A stretch of 64,000 nt of DNA from contig NZ_JASBRE010000002.1 of NCBI RefSeq assembly GCF_029960815.1, positions 250,698 to 314,697 of the forward strand, in the 5' to 3' direction. This stretch comes from Pseudomonas sp. AL03 (GTDB lineage Bacteria; Pseudomonadota; Gammaproteobacteria; Pseudomonadales; Pseudomonadaceae). Of this stretch, positions 52,856-62,482 are shown one piece after another; the stretch's first letter is position 1, and the number at the start of each line of letters is the position of its first letter. Both the position numbers and the translations under genes were made by a program. The notes below the pieces were generated by a model. It was not told the DNA's origin, searched no databases, and saw nothing but the letters and a program-made list of their open reading frames with translations.

Positions 52856-53044
52856 TTATGCGGATTGGAGCTCTCGTTGCTGCTCCAGTTTTTCCAGTTC
52901 GGCCTTGTAGCTGTGGGCGTCGGTTTCGGAGTGGAACATCCCCACCAGCATGTCTTGTTGGTGCACGTCCCAGATCCGGATACCGGCGGCTATACCTTCA
53001 TGGGATTTATGTGAATCGTCGCGTTCAGTTACTTTTACAGTCAT
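52856..53044 (-). CDS. 62-residue hypothetical protein
   Basis: A small acidic protein: KVTERDDSHKSHEGIAAGIR, then IWDVHQQDMLVGMFHSETDA, then HSYKAELEKLEQQRELQSA. The middle resembles a short beta-hairpin (domain of the 'filamentation or SPOR-like' type cannot be told) and the C-terminus is a charged helix. The start ATG at 53044 has GGAG about nine bases ahead. It has no signal peptide or membrane segment. Its 3' end is beside the strong terminator at 52805. I recognise no function. Confidence 0.62.
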   Translation of the reverse strand: MTVKVTERDDSHKSHEGIAAGIRIWDVHQQDMLVGMFHSETDAHSYKAELEKLEQQRELQSA

Positions 53045-53268
53045 CTGCTAGCTCCAATCTCTGTTATCTGCAGCAAGGCGTGTGCAGGACTCTGTTATAT
53101 GTTTGGTTAGCTGGCTAAGTAAACGACTGAGTTTGGTAACGGAATTTTGCAAAAATAGAGAAAGTCCTGCAGCCCGCCAAATACGCGACATTCGGTCGCA
53201 GGGCGTTGAGTTTTATGACAAAAGCTTCATGTTCGCGACGATGAAAACGGCGGATTGAAACCGGTACC

Positions 53269-53336
53269 TGTAGGAGCCAGGCTTGCCGGCGAAGGCGTCC
53301 TTGGGTGCGCCTTCGCCGGCAAGCCTGGCTCCTACA
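53269..53336. repeat. REP pair with perfect 29-bp inverted repeat (TGTAGGAGCCAGGCTTGCCG type)
   Basis: 53269-53297 pairs exactly with 53308-53336; ten-base loop. It lies in the 368-base gap between the 62-residue gene and fabB. The rest of that gap (53045-53268) holds no gene I can support. Confidence 0.94.
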
Positions 53337-53353
53337 AAAGCAAAAGCAAAGGC

Positions 53354-53392
53354 ATAAAAAAAACGCCCCGAACCAGTCGGGGCGTTTTTATG
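53354..53392 (-). terminator. rho-independent terminator of fabAB
   Basis: On the minus strand AAAAACGCCCCGAC, a short loop, CGGGGCGTTTTTTTT. Twenty bases after the fabB stop. Confidence 0.93.
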
Positions 53393-53412
53393 TGCAGTGA
53401 AGCGGCGGGGTA

Positions 53413-54633
53413 TTACTTACCCTGCCAGCGCTTCAGTACCAGCGTGGCGTTGGTGCCGCCGAAGCCGAAGCTGTTGCTCATCACGGTGTTGATGGTGGCG
53501 TCTTCGCGAGTCTTGGTCAGGATCGGCATGTCAGCCACTTCCGGGTCCAGTTCGTCGATGTTGGCGGAACCCGCCATGAAGTTGCCTTCCATCATCAGCA
53601 TGCAGTAGATCGCTTCGTGAACGCCGGCGGCGCCCAGAGAGTGACCCGACAGGCTCTTGGTGGAGCTGATGGCCGGAGCCTTGTCGCCGAACACTTCACG
53701 CACACCTTTCATCTCCGCGATGTCGCCGACCGGAGTCGAAGTGCCGTGGGTGTTCAGGTAGTCGATCGGAGTGTCAACGGTGGACATGGCCATCTGCATG
53801 CAGCGGATGGCGCCTTCGCCGCTTGGGGCAACCATGTCGTAGCCGTCCGAGGTCGCGCCGTAGCCGACGATTTCCGCGTAGATCTTCGCGCCGCGGGCCA
53901 GAGCGTGTTCCAGCTCTTCGACCACGACCATGCCACCACCGCCGGCGATGACGAAACCGTCGCGCTTGGCGTCGTAGGCACGGGAAGCTTTTTCCGGGGT
54001 TTCGTTGTACTGACTGGACAGTGCGCCCATGGCGTCGAACAGGAACGATTGGCTCCAATGTTCTTCTTCACCGCCGCCGGCGAACACGATGTCCTGCTTG
54101 CCCATCTGGATCTGCTCGACCGCGTTACCGATGCAGTGAGCACTGGTGGCGCAGGCGGAGGAGATCGAGTAGTTCACACCCTTGATCTTGAACGGCGTGG
54201 CCAGACAGGCCGAAACGGTGCTGCCCATGGTCCGCGTGACGCGGTACGGGCCGACGCGCTTGACGCCTTTCTCGCGCAGGATGTCCAGCGCTTCCATCTG
54301 GTTCAAGGTCGACGCGCCACCGGAACCGGCGATCAGGCCCGTACGCACGTTGGAAACCTGCTCGTCGGTCAGGCCGGAATCGGTGATCGCATCTTTCATG
54401 GCCAGGTAGGCGTAAGCCGCCGCGTGGCCGACGAAGCGATAGATCTTGCGATCGATCAGCTCTTCGAGGGGAAGGTCGATGGAGCCGGAAACCTGGCTAC
54501 GCAGACCCATTTCGGCATATTCCGGATTGAACCGGATGCCAGGGCGGCTTGCACGCAGGTTAGCGGAGACGGTCTCTTTGTCATTGCCCAAGCACGAAAC
54601 GATGCCCAGACCAGTGATAACGACGCGGCGCAT
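53413..54633 (-). CDS. fabB: 3-oxoacyl-ACP synthase I
   Basis: 406 residues, the condensing enzyme that elongates unsaturated acyl chains. Catalytic triad: Cys in [16 protein letters not shown] (about 161), His in [16 protein letters not shown] (about 298) and His in [15 protein letters not shown] (about 333), with the lysine in SSTKSLSG. N-terminal [18 protein letters not shown] is diagnostic for FabB. It lies 11 bases after fabA; the pair is the standard Pseudomonas fabAB operon. Well-marked terminator downstream. Confidence 0.97.
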   Translation of the reverse strand: MRRVVITGLGIVSCLGNDKETVSANLRASRPGIRFNPEYAEMGLRSQVSGSIDLPLEELIDRKIYRFVGHAAAYAYLAMKDAITDSGLTDEQVSNVRTGLIAGSGGASTLNQMEALDILREKGVKRVGPYRVTRTMGSTVSACLATPFKIKGVNYSISSACATSAHCIGNAVEQIQMGKQDIVFAGGGEEEHWSQSFLFDAMGALSSQYNETPEKASRAYDAKRDGFVIAGGGGMVVVEELEHALARGAKIYAEIVGYGATSDGYDMVAPSGEGAIRCMQMAMSTVDTPIDYLNTHGTSTPVGDIAEMKGVREVFGDKAPAISSTKSLSGHSLGAAGVHEAIYCMLMMEGNFMAGSANIDELDPEVADMPILTKTREDATINTVMSNSFGFGGTNATLVLKRWQGK

Positions 54634-54644
54634 GCGGATAACCC

Positions 54645-55160
54645 TTAGAAGTTTTCAGTGGAGGTAAACACGCCGACCCGGAGGCCTTCGGCGGTGTAGA
54701 TTTCGCGGCCGTCGACACTGACCGAACCATCGGCGATGGCCAGGTTCAGCTTGCCCTTCAGCACGCGCTTGATCTGAATGTTATAGGTCACTTTCTTGGC
54801 GGTCGGCAGGACTTGGCCGAAGAATTTTACTTCGCCCGAACCCAGCGCACGGCCACGCCCCGGCAAACCTTGCCAGCCGAGGAAGAAGCCGACCAGTTGC
54901 CACATGGCGTCGAGGCCCAGGCAGCCTGGCATCACCGGATCACCTTCGAAGTGGCAGGCGAAGAACCACAGGTCCGGGGTGATATCCAGCTCGGCGACCA
55001 ATTCACCTTTGCCGTACTTGCCACCCTCTTCGCTGATATGGGTGATGCGATCCACCATCAGCATGTTGGGGGCGGGCAGTTGCGCGTTACCTGGGCCGAA
55101 CAGCTCACCGCGACTGCAGCGCAGCAGGTCTTCCCGAGTAAAGGCGTTTTGTTTGGTCAT
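54645..55160 (-). CDS. fabA: 3-hydroxydecanoyl-ACP dehydratase/isomerase
   Basis: 171 residues, hot-dog fold. The active-site His and Asp are in [17 protein letters not shown] (about H71) and [16 protein letters not shown] (about D85). FabA dehydrates 3-hydroxydecanoyl-ACP and isomerises trans-2 to cis-3, so it introduces the double bond that FabB extends. [24 protein letters not shown] is the usual N-terminus. An inverted repeat 132 bases upstream is a candidate FabR/DesT-type operator. Confidence 0.97.
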   Translation of the reverse strand: MTKQNAFTREDLLRCSRGELFGPGNAQLPAPNMLMVDRITHISEEGGKYGKGELVAELDITPDLWFFACHFEGDPVMPGCLGLDAMWQLVGFFLGWQGLPGRGRALGSGEVKFFGQVLPTAKKVTYNIQIKRVLKGKLNLAIADGSVSVDGREIYTAEGLRVGVFTSTENF

Positions 55161-55291
55161 GCGAGCTCCTCAATAATCCCATGCGGCAGGTGGGGCAAAT
55201 CTTCCCGGCTGATCGAAGCGTTCATGCCTCGAGTCAGCAGCCTACTCATAGACTATTGCGTTGTGGTGAAAGTCACAGCACCAAGGACATG

Positions 55292-55309
55292 AATGTACAC
55301 TTGTGCACT
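55292..55309 (-). promoter_or_regulatory. candidate FabR/DesT-type operator of fabAB
   Basis: AGTGCACAAGTGTACATT on the minus strand matches the FabR-type palindrome AGYGTACANNTGTACRCT at 14 of 16 defined positions. It is centred about 140 bases before the fabA ATG. In P. aeruginosa DesT binds related palindromes at fabAB. Confidence 0.5.
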
Positions 55310-55407
55310 GAAATTATTATTCAAGCCCCTTTTCGGGCTTGTTCGGGTGCCTAAGACTGCCGCACTTTCGCCTTTCACGCCAGTCGCAGATAGCCGAAAG
55401 GCCTGCA

Positions 55408-57309
55408 CTACTGCACCCAGCGCTGCAGAATTTGCTGCAGATCCGTGCGTTTGAAGGGCTTGGCCAGGTAATCGTTCATTCCCGCCGATAAACAGGCTTC
55501 GCGGTCGCCCTGCAAGGCGTTGGCGGTCAGTGCGATGATCGGCAAGTCAGCGCAGCCGGGCAATTGGCGAATCTGTCGGGTGGCTTCATAGCCATCGATG
55601 ATGGGTAGTCGGCAGTCCATCAGAATGGCTTCGAAAATCAGACTCTCGGCACTGCGCACCGCCTGCGCCCCATCGGTGGCGACGCTGACAGTAAAGCCCA
55701 GACTGCGCAACATTGCTTCGATGACCGTCTGGTTGACCGGATTGTCTTCCACCAGCAACACGTTGCGCCCCTCGCCATCACCGTTGCCAGTCGGTGTGCG
55801 CGGTGCCAGCACCGGCAGCGTCTGTTTATAGAGTGCCAGCGGGATTTCCAGGGTGAACACCGAGCCGCGACCTTCCTCGCTCTGGGCGCGTAATGTGCCG
55901 CCCATGCGTTCAGCCAGCGTGCGAGCAATCGGCAGGCCCAGCCCGGTGCCGCCGTAACGCCTCGAAATAGAACTGTCGGCCTGCTGGAAGGCGTTGAACA
56001 TCAATTCCAGGCTTTCGGCCGAAATACCAATCCCGCTGTCGCGCACGGTGCAGGTGAACCACAGCAGTTCATGATCCAGCGACTGCCATTGCGGTTCGAT
56101 GCTGACACGGCCCTGTTCGGTGAATTTCAGCGCATTGCCAATCAGGTTGACCAGGATCTGCCGGATGCGCGTCGGATCGCCCTGAACCTGCAACGTGCGC
56201 ATGTCCTCGGGGATCAGTAGCGTCAGGTTTAACCCGCGTTGCACGGCGCTGTGCGTGAACGACTGGGCGCAACTGCCGATCAGGTCCGCGAGGTTGAACG
56301 GAATGTGCTCCAACTCCAGTTCCGAGCGTTCGATGCGCGAGAAATCGAGAATGTCGTTGATGACTTTGAGCAGGTGTTCGGTGGACTCCGAGGCGAGCGC
56401 CGCGTATTCGACCTGTTCCTCGGTCATCGCGGTGGTTTCCAGCAGTTGCAGCATGCCCAGCACGCCATTCATCGGCGTGCGCAGTTCGTGGCTCATCATC
56501 GCGAGGAAATCGGATTTGGCGGTGTTGGCCTTTTCCGCTTCCTCGCGCGTCTGGATCAACTGCGCCATCGCTTGATGCTGTTCGCGGCTGGCTTGTTCGA
56601 GGCCGTCGGCGAGGTTGTTGATGTGTTGCGACAGCGCGCCCAGTTCGGTGTCGTCGACGATCGGCAACGGGGTTTTGTAGTCGCCGTCCTGAATCGCCTT
56701 GACCGCGTTGCTGATGTCGCGGATCGGTTGCGAGAGGCTGGCGGCCAGTCGCCGGGCGATCAGAAAAGTAAACAGCAGGGCGAACAGCGCCAGGATCCCG
56801 GCCTTGAACAGGATTTCCTGTTGACGCTGGCTGAAGGCGTCATTGGACAGGCCGACGATCACCCGTCCCAGGTAGTCCTCGGCGGGGGCCGTGTTGGCGA
56901 CTTTGCTGCCCTGGAAGAAATCATTGTGCAGCGCGATTCGTTGCAGCCGCACCGGGGCCTGGAACACTTCAACCTGGTGCGAGCGGTCGTGGTTTTCCGA
57001 CGGTTGCTCGACGTACACCAGAATCCGGTTGGCGCTGTCCTGGACCTCCAGAAAGCGCACATTGGGCGTGGCCAGGGTGGCTTTGAGCAAACTGTCGAGC
57101 ACCTCGTTGTTGCCCGAGATCACTCCGTATTCGGTGGCCGGTGCCAGTTGGTTGGCGATCAGCTGCCCGGTGTGGTTGAGCTCCTGGCGCAGGTCCTGGA
57201 TCCGCACGAAGGTGAAGAAGCTGATCAACAGCAACGTCAGCAACAGGGCAGGGCCGAGACTGATGATTTGTGTGCGGGTGTTGATGTCCCAACGGCGACG
57301 GAAGGTCAT
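55408..57309 (-). CDS. hybrid sensor histidine kinase, PA1611/RetS-network type
   Basis: 633 residues. TM1 about 15-35 (IISLGPALLLTLLLISFFTF), a periplasmic sensor of about 120 residues, TM2 about 165-185 (ILALFALLFTFLIARRL), HAMP, H in FLAMMSHELRTPMNGVLG (about 285), HATPase (NLIGNALKFTEQG, DSGIGIS, GGTGLGLPIA), and one receiver with D in EAILMDCRLPIIDGYEA, ending KPFKRTDLQQIL. There is no HPt domain, so a phosphorelay partner is needed. Next to fabA it corresponds to PA1611, which in P. aeruginosa interacts with RetS and so feeds the GacS/GacA system (from memory). It is the third gene of an operon with a TonB receptor and binding protein, overlapping the latter by four bases. Confidence 0.85.
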   Translation of the reverse strand: MTFRRRWDINTRTQIISLGPALLLTLLLISFFTFVRIQDLRQELNHTGQLIANQLAPATEYGVISGNNEVLDSLLKATLATPNVRFLEVQDSANRILVYVEQPSENHDRSHQVEVFQAPVRLQRIALHNDFFQGSKVANTAPAEDYLGRVIVGLSNDAFSQRQQEILFKAGILALFALLFTFLIARRLAASLSQPIRDISNAVKAIQDGDYKTPLPIVDDTELGALSQHINNLADGLEQASREQHQAMAQLIQTREEAEKANTAKSDFLAMMSHELRTPMNGVLGMLQLLETTAMTEEQVEYAALASESTEHLLKVINDILDFSRIERSELELEHIPFNLADLIGSCAQSFTHSAVQRGLNLTLLIPEDMRTLQVQGDPTRIRQILVNLIGNALKFTEQGRVSIEPQWQSLDHELLWFTCTVRDSGIGISAESLELMFNAFQQADSSISRRYGGTGLGLPIARTLAERMGGTLRAQSEEGRGSVFTLEIPLALYKQTLPVLAPRTPTGNGDGEGRNVLLVEDNPVNQTVIEAMLRSLGFTVSVATDGAQAVRSAESLIFEAILMDCRLPIIDGYEATRQIRQLPGCADLPIIALTANALQGDREACLSAGMNDYLAKPFKRTDLQQILQRWVQ

Positions 57310-58238
57310 GGGCGGTTTTCTCCTTCGGCCAACTGTGTTGCGACAGAGGCTTCATTCATCTGTTCAATCCCTAATGAACGAGCCACTTGTGGGTTGCTTA
57401 AAACTTTGAAGTGTTGCGGGTAGTGAGTACGTGGCCACGTGGCGGGTGGCCGGTCGAGCAGTTCGTCGAGTATCGCCAGCCAATCGCTCTGATCGCTGTA
57501 AGTGCTGGCCAGGCTTCCCGCCCTGACAAACCCGGCGTTAGGACCGATCAGCGCCAGTTGCCGTGCATAGCTGCTGAGCAACAGGTTCTTCGCGGTTTTC
57601 GGGTTGTACAAGTCGGGATCATCAAGGCCCAGCAACACGTCGCTGTTTTTCAGCAAGGTCTGCAGCGGTCGGCTGTCGTTGGTGTTATCCCAGCGCTCGG
57701 TGACCACCTCAAGGCCCAGGGAGTGGGCGGCCTGATGCAGTTCTTTCAAGAGGAATTCGCTGTGGCTGTCGAAGAGCACGCCGACCCGTCTGGCCTGAGG
57801 CAGGAGCAGTCGGGTCAGGCGCAATTGTCGCTTCAGGGGCGGGTCGCTCCAGAGCAGGCTGAGGCGCGGGGGCAGGGTGGCGCCCAGATGCTGATGGGCT
57901 TGCAGGCGGCTGACGCGCAGCACCAGCGTCGCCGGGCCTTGGGCGTCTTGCAGGCGCCAGTCGAGGCTCGGCAGGTCGAGCAGAATCAAGCGGGTGCTGG
58001 CGGGCAGTTTGCCCGGCGCCGGCAGACTGGCCAGTGGCTGGAAGCGCACGTTATCGGCAGGCCGCAATTCACTCAGGGCCTGAGTGAAGGATTGCATGCC
58101 CGGGCTGTCCTCGGCGCCGGTCAGCAAAATGTCCGCGGCGGTGGCCTCCAATGGACTCAGCAGGCCGGCAATCACCAGGCACAACCCGGCCAGCAGGCGG
58201 CCAAGGATTGGCGTCTTCGGTGTCTGGCAATGCAGCAT
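57306..58238 (-). CDS. periplasmic binding-protein-like component (ABC substrate-binding fold)
   Basis: 310 residues. A signal sequence is visible (LLAGLCLVIAGLLSPLEATAA, about 15-35; no lipobox). The rest resembles the DUF534/ABC_sub_bind proteins: LTGAEDSPGMQSFTQAL, LLLPQARRVGVLFDSHSEFL, SLGLEVVTERWDNTNDSRPL and LLSSYARQLALIGPNAGFVRAG, two Rossmann-like lobes. There is no ABC permease or ATPase nearby, so it may deliver a ligand to the membrane kinase encoded next (start and stop overlap by four bases) rather than to a transporter. The ligand is not predictable. Confidence 0.8.
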   Translation of the reverse strand: MLHCQTPKTPILGRLLAGLCLVIAGLLSPLEATAADILLTGAEDSPGMQSFTQALSELRPADNVRFQPLASLPAPGKLPASTRLILLDLPSLDWRLQDAQGPATLVLRVSRLQAHQHLGATLPPRLSLLWSDPPLKRQLRLTRLLLPQARRVGVLFDSHSEFLLKELHQAAHSLGLEVVTERWDNTNDSRPLQTLLKNSDVLLGLDDPDLYNPKTAKNLLLSSYARQLALIGPNAGFVRAGSLASTYSDQSDWLAILDELLDRPPATWPRTHYPQHFKVLSNPQVARSLGIEQMNEASVATQLAEGENRP

Positions 58239-58239
58239 C

Positions 58240-60363
58240 TTAGAACGCCAGCTCCGCGCTGAAGTAAAGCACCCGGCGCTCGTCGTAGTTATTGTCGACG
58301 AAGGTCGTGGGCTGGCTGTCGAGGCGTTGCTGGAGCACGCCGGCCAATTCCAGGCTGGCCTTGCCCAGGCCGATGTGTTTGGCGATGCGTGTGTCGACCC
58401 GTTCGAAGCGATAGCCGTTCAGGGTATCGTCACCATAGTAGAAGAGCGCGCTGTTCCAACCATGGCCCCAGTTGCGCAGCCAACCGAGGGAACCGCTATT
58501 TCGGGCAGTCTGGTGCGCATCCTGTGGGTTGCTCGCCTCGGCGTCGACGTAGGCATACGTCAGGCGCAGGCGATCGGCGCGGCTGACTCGCCAGTCGAGC
58601 TGGGTTTCGGTCCCGGAGAAGCGCGAGCTGTTCGAGTTGCTGGCGATGTACTGATTGTTGCGCAGCGGTTCGCTGATCATTGCGGTGATTTCGTCGTAGA
58701 ACAGCTTCACATCGACCGCCAGTCCCCACTCGGCAAAGTAGCCGTTGTAGCCCAGCTCCCGGGAGCGCATGTGCTCCTGTTCGAGGTCGCCGGGGCCGCG
58801 GGTCTTGACGAAGTAGCGGGCACTGGACTGGCCATAGGCACTGGGTCGCAGGTGGGTCACCCGGTAACTCCAGTTGACGTTGTTTTCGAACATGTCCGGC
58901 GAGCGGATGGCTTCCGAGTACACTGCCCGCAAGCCATGGCGCGGGTTGATCAGGTAGTTGATCGCCACCCGAGGGGTGAGCGAACTGCCGATCAATTGCG
59001 TGTCTTCGAACATCGCTCCGCCCTGCAGCAACCAATGCTCGGTGGCGCGCCACTCGAGTTGGCCGAACGCCCGCCAAGTGGTGTCGTCGAGGGTGCCATT
59101 GAAGTAAGTCTCGGAATCTGCCCGGTCGTAACGATAATTCATACCGCTGACCAGCCGCAGATGATCGGACAGGCTGAGGGTGTCCTGCACTTCGAGGTCG
59201 TAGCGCGACTCCCGGGCGCTTTGGTCGATGTCACCGCAGAGGGTTTGTCGGGCGCCGTTTCTCCACTGGTCCAACACTTGATTGGCCAGTGCTCGCTGGG
59301 CCGGGTCACCGGCGGGCGCGCCGAGGCCGGTGTAGCGCTCCATGTTGCGCGCCAGGCGTTCGGTGTAATTGGGGTTGAGCTGCCAGAGCTCGGTCAACTG
59401 CGGGCTGAACGAAACCTCGGCATCGCAGGCACGCCAGGTTTGCTGACGATCCCAGTGTTGCGCCGAGCCTTGGATATAAAGGCTGTGATCGGGATTGATG
59501 TCGAGGTTCCAGCGCAGCGAGCCCGCGTAGTCCTTGGCGATGACGTCGGAATTGTTCCCGGCAGCGGTAATCCCCGAGAAGACCGGGCGGTAGGTATACG
59601 GCCGCTGGTTGGTCCCGTCCTTGGCATTCAATTGCCAATCGATGCTCTGGTTTTCAGTGAGCGTCTGGCTGACCGCGAGGTTGAAGCGATTCAAGCGGCG
59701 GCTGTCGCGGTAATCGGCGCCGTTACGGTCCGAGTCGAAGCCGTCGTCTTGTTGACCGGACAGTGACAGGCGCAGGTCGCCGCCGTCCCAGCCCACACCC
59801 TGGCTGGCGTAAAAGTCGTCGATGCCGCGCTGCCCGCGGGTGATTTTCAGCCGCGTGCCGTGGCTGGCGGCCGGATTGCGTGTGATGATGTTGACCACCG
59901 CCATCAGCGCATTGGCGCCATAGCTGACGGTGTTCGGGCCGCGGAAAACTTCGATGCGTTCGATGTCTTCCATGGCCACCGCAATGTCACTCCAGTCCAC
60001 CGTGGCCAGACCTGCGCGGTACACCGAGCGGCCATCGATCAACACTTGCAGGCGTCGCGCTTCGGTCGCGTTGGTGCCGTGATAATTCACCGCCGCCTGG
60101 TTACCGCTGATGTTGCCGACCATCATCCCCGGCACCAGTCGCAGCAACTCGCTGATGTCACGGGCACCACTGGCGTTGATCAGTTCGCTGTCGATCACCG
60201 TCATGCTTCCCGGCACTGCGGCCGGCGATTGCTTGAGCCGCGTCGCGGTCAGCACTTGCGGCAGCGGCTCGCTGTCCAGAAACAAGTCGTCGGCGAGCAA
60301 TGGCGAGCTGAAGATCAGCGCCAGTACCAGCGGCGAGCGAGGTGATGGGGAACCAAATGACAC
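58240..60363 (-). CDS. TonB-dependent outer-membrane receptor
   Basis: 707 residues, GTG start with AAGGA six bases ahead. Signal peptide about 1-24 (PLVLALIFSSPLLA). The plug domain (about 40-165) shows QVLTATRLKQSPAAVPGSMTV near the TonB box region, ISELLRLVPGMM and VFRGPNTVSYGANALMAVVN. A 22-strand barrel follows, closed by RVLYFSAELAF with terminal Phe. It lacks the N-terminal signalling (STN) domain. Ligand class cannot be told; vitamin B12- or siderophore-type receptors are the nearest comparison. First gene of a three-gene operon; one base separates it from the next gene. Confidence 0.87.
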   Translation of the reverse strand: MSFGSPSPRSPLVLALIFSSPLLADDLFLDSEPLPQVLTATRLKQSPAAVPGSMTVIDSELINASGARDISELLRLVPGMMVGNISGNQAAVNYHGTNATEARRLQVLIDGRSVYRAGLATVDWSDIAVAMEDIERIEVFRGPNTVSYGANALMAVVNIITRNPAASHGTRLKITRGQRGIDDFYASQGVGWDGGDLRLSLSGQQDDGFDSDRNGADYRDSRRLNRFNLAVSQTLTENQSIDWQLNAKDGTNQRPYTYRPVFSGITAAGNNSDVIAKDYAGSLRWNLDINPDHSLYIQGSAQHWDRQQTWRACDAEVSFSPQLTELWQLNPNYTERLARNMERYTGLGAPAGDPAQRALANQVLDQWRNGARQTLCGDIDQSARESRYDLEVQDTLSLSDHLRLVSGMNYRYDRADSETYFNGTLDDTTWRAFGQLEWRATEHWLLQGGAMFEDTQLIGSSLTPRVAINYLINPRHGLRAVYSEAIRSPDMFENNVNWSYRVTHLRPSAYGQSSARYFVKTRGPGDLEQEHMRSRELGYNGYFAEWGLAVDVKLFYDEITAMISEPLRNNQYIASNSNSSRFSGTETQLDWRVSRADRLRLTYAYVDAEASNPQDAHQTARNSGSLGWLRNWGHGWNSALFYYGDDTLNGYRFERVDTRIAKHIGLGKASLELAGVLQQRLDSQPTTFVDNNYDERRVLYFSAELAF

Positions 60364-60559
60364 AACACATCCTTGATCGCGAACAATTGGCCCGCATGTT
60401 AACCGAGCGCAATGACTTTTCCAGTCACGTTGTGGGCATTTTCGTCGGTTTTCTTGGTCTTCTTCCTACAAGTGCCGGTAATTGATACGGGGACTGGCCG
60501 CCACTGGGCCGCTCCGTATAATGCCGTCATCGCCACTGGTATGGATTAACGGATTGCAT

Positions 60560-61585
60560 ATGACTGAACAGCGCCCAATTGCGGTCCTGGGAGGCGGAAG
60601 TTTTGGTACCGCCGTGGCTAATCTGCTGGCCGAGAACGGGCATCAGGTGCGGCAGTGGATGCGTGACCCTGAACAGGCCGAAGCCATTCGGGTCAATCGC
60701 GAGAACCCGCGTTACCTCAAAGGCATCAAGATTCTTCCGGCCGTCGAGCCTGTCACAGACCTGCTGGCCACTCTGGAAGCTTGCGACCTGTGCTTCGTCG
60801 CGCTGCCGTCCAGTGCGCTGCGCTCAGTGCTGGCTCCGCATGCCGCACGTTTGAGCGGCAAGTTGCTGGTGAGCCTGACCAAAGGAATCGAAGCCCACAC
60901 CTTCAAACTGATGAGCGAAATTCTCGAAGAGATCGCCCCGCAAGCGCGCATCGGCGTGCTGTCCGGCCCGAACCTGGCCCGAGAAATCGCCGAACACGCG
61001 CTGACCGCCACGGTGGTCGCCAGCGAAGACGAAGAACTCTGCCAGCGGGTCCAGGAGGCGTTGCATGGCCGGACCTTTCGCGTGTACGCCAGCGCCGACC
61101 GTTTTGGCGTGGAGTTGGGCGGCGCGTTGAAAAACGTCTACGCGATCATTGCCGGGATGGCGGTGGCGCTGGGCATGGGCGAAAACACCAAAAGCATGCT
61201 GATCACCCGGGCGTTGGCGGAAATGACCCGCTTTGCAGTGAATCAGGGCGCCAACCCGATGACCTTCCTCGGTTTGGCGGGCGTCGGCGATCTGATCGTC
61301 ACGTGCTCGTCGCCGAAAAGCCGTAACTACCAGGTCGGGTTCGCCCTCGGCCAGGGCTTGAGTCTGGAAGATGCCGTGACGCGGCTGGGCGAAGTTGCCG
61401 AAGGGGTGAACACCCTCAAGGTGCTCAAGGCCAAGGCTCAGGAAGTGGGCGTGTATATGCCGCTGGTCGCCGGGCTCCACGCCATCCTGTTCGAAGGGCG
61501 CACGCTGGAGCAGGTGATCGGTCTATTGATGCGTGCCGAGCCTAAAACCGACGTCGACTTTATTTCCACCAGTGGTTTCAACTGA
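60560..61585 (+). CDS. gpsA: glycerol-3-phosphate dehydrogenase [NAD(P)+]
   Basis: 341 residues. Makes sn-glycerol 3-phosphate from dihydroxyacetone phosphate for phospholipids. Motifs: [21 protein letters not shown] (N-terminal NAD fold, about 7-27), [50 protein letters not shown] (catalytic K in ALKN) and [11 protein letters not shown]. The ATG at 60560 gives the family N-terminus; the frame upstream is not coding. DUF4389-type and sixA genes follow closely, as in P. aeruginosa (PA1614 onward). Confidence 0.96.
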   Translation: MTEQRPIAVLGGGSFGTAVANLLAENGHQVRQWMRDPEQAEAIRVNRENPRYLKGIKILPAVEPVTDLLATLEACDLCFVALPSSALRSVLAPHAARLSGKLLVSLTKGIEAHTFKLMSEILEEIAPQARIGVLSGPNLAREIAEHALTATVVASEDEELCQRVQEALHGRTFRVYASADRFGVELGGALKNVYAIIAGMAVALGMGENTKSMLITRALAEMTRFAVNQGANPMTFLGLAGVGDLIVTCSSPKSRNYQVGFALGQGLSLEDAVTRLGEVAEGVNTLKVLKAKAQEVGVYMPLVAGLHAILFEGRTLEQVIGLLMRAEPKTDVDFISTSGFN

Positions 61586-61616
61586 ACACTCAATTGACAG
61601 GGGCAGGGAGCGAGAC

Positions 61617-61964
61617 ATGAACGATCCGAAAGAAGAAGCCAAGTACGAATCCATCCTGCTGCGTGTGGTGTGGATGATTGTCTACGTGCTGGTCTGGCAA
61701 GTGGCGCAATTCATCCTCGGCGCCGTGGTGCTGGTGCAGTTGATCTATCGTTTGATCTATGGTGCCCCAAGCGCCAGCCTGATGAATTTCGGCGACAGCC
61801 TGAGCCAGTTTCTGGCGCAGATCGGTCGTTTCGGCAGTTTCCACAGCGACCAGAAACCCTGGCCGTTCGCCGACTGGCCGACGCCGCGTACACCGGAAGG
61901 TGAAGCGCCGCATGTCGTGGCGCCAGCCCCGCACCCGGCACGAGATGAGGAGCCCAAGCTATGA
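61617..61964 (+). CDS. DUF4389 family membrane protein
   Basis: 115 residues from the ATG at 61617. The N-terminus is acidic and amphipathic, then ILLRVVWMIVYVLVWQVAQ and FILGAVVLVQLIYRLIYGAP (about 17-52) form two membrane helices, followed by a family segment LMNFGDSLSQFLAQIGRFGSF and a proline-rich tail. Family members are of unknown function and often sit next to lipid or phosphatase genes. It overlaps sixA by four bases. Confidence 0.88.
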   Translation: MNDPKEEAKYESILLRVVWMIVYVLVWQVAQFILGAVVLVQLIYRLIYGAPSASLMNFGDSLSQFLAQIGRFGSFHSDQKPWPFADWPTPRTPEGEAPHVVAPAPHPARDEEPKL

Positions 61965-62413
61965 AACTCTGGGTATTGCGTCATGGTGAAGCTGAACCAC
62001 ACGGCAAACGTCCTGATTCCGAGCGGACACTGACGGTCCATGGTCGTGAAGAAGTGCTGCGCACTGCCGCCGAGTTGATCGGCCAGCCGCTTACCGCGAT
62101 CTATGCCAGTCCTTTCCTGCGGGCGCAGGAGACCGCGATGCTGGTACGTGAAGCCCTGGGCTTCCAACCGGAGATTCGCACCGTCGAGTGGCTGACCCCG
62201 GACAATCGGCCGCAAGCGGTGGCAGAGCAGTTGGTGTCTGTCGATCACGCGCTGCTGGTCAGTCATAACCCGCTGGTGGGCAATCTGCTGGGTTACCTTC
62301 AGCACGGTCATGTGCAGGGCCCGGAAGCGGTCCCCACCGCCGGCCTTGCCGAGCTTGAAGGCGAAGGACCGTTGGCCGGCGCGATGAAGCTCAAGGGCAT
62401 CAAACACCCATAA
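61961..62413 (+). CDS. sixA: phosphohistidine phosphatase SixA
   Basis: 150 residues. Histidine phosphatase fold with LWVLRHGEAEPHG (catalytic H8, R7), ASPFLRAQETAMLVREALG and VSHNPLVGNLLGYL (second catalytic His). SixA dephosphorylates phosphohistidine on HPt domains (ArcB in E. coli) and PtsN-type proteins. The length is that of the family. It overlaps the DUF4389 gene, so it probably shares the gpsA transcript. Confidence 0.92.
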   Translation: MKLWVLRHGEAEPHGKRPDSERTLTVHGREEVLRTAAELIGQPLTAIYASPFLRAQETAMLVREALGFQPEIRTVEWLTPDNRPQAVAEQLVSVDHALLVSHNPLVGNLLGYLQHGHVQGPEAVPTAGLAELEGEGPLAGAMKLKGIKHP

Positions 62414-62482
62414 AAATAGTCAACCGAGCAACTGCTTGGTTGACTACGCTTGCTCCAGACCAAAAATAAAGGAGCGAGTCGC

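Noticed and set aside
58084-59766. 560-codon plus-strand frame opposite the TonB receptor
   Set aside because: No motifs, antisense to a complete receptor gene with signal peptide and barrel.
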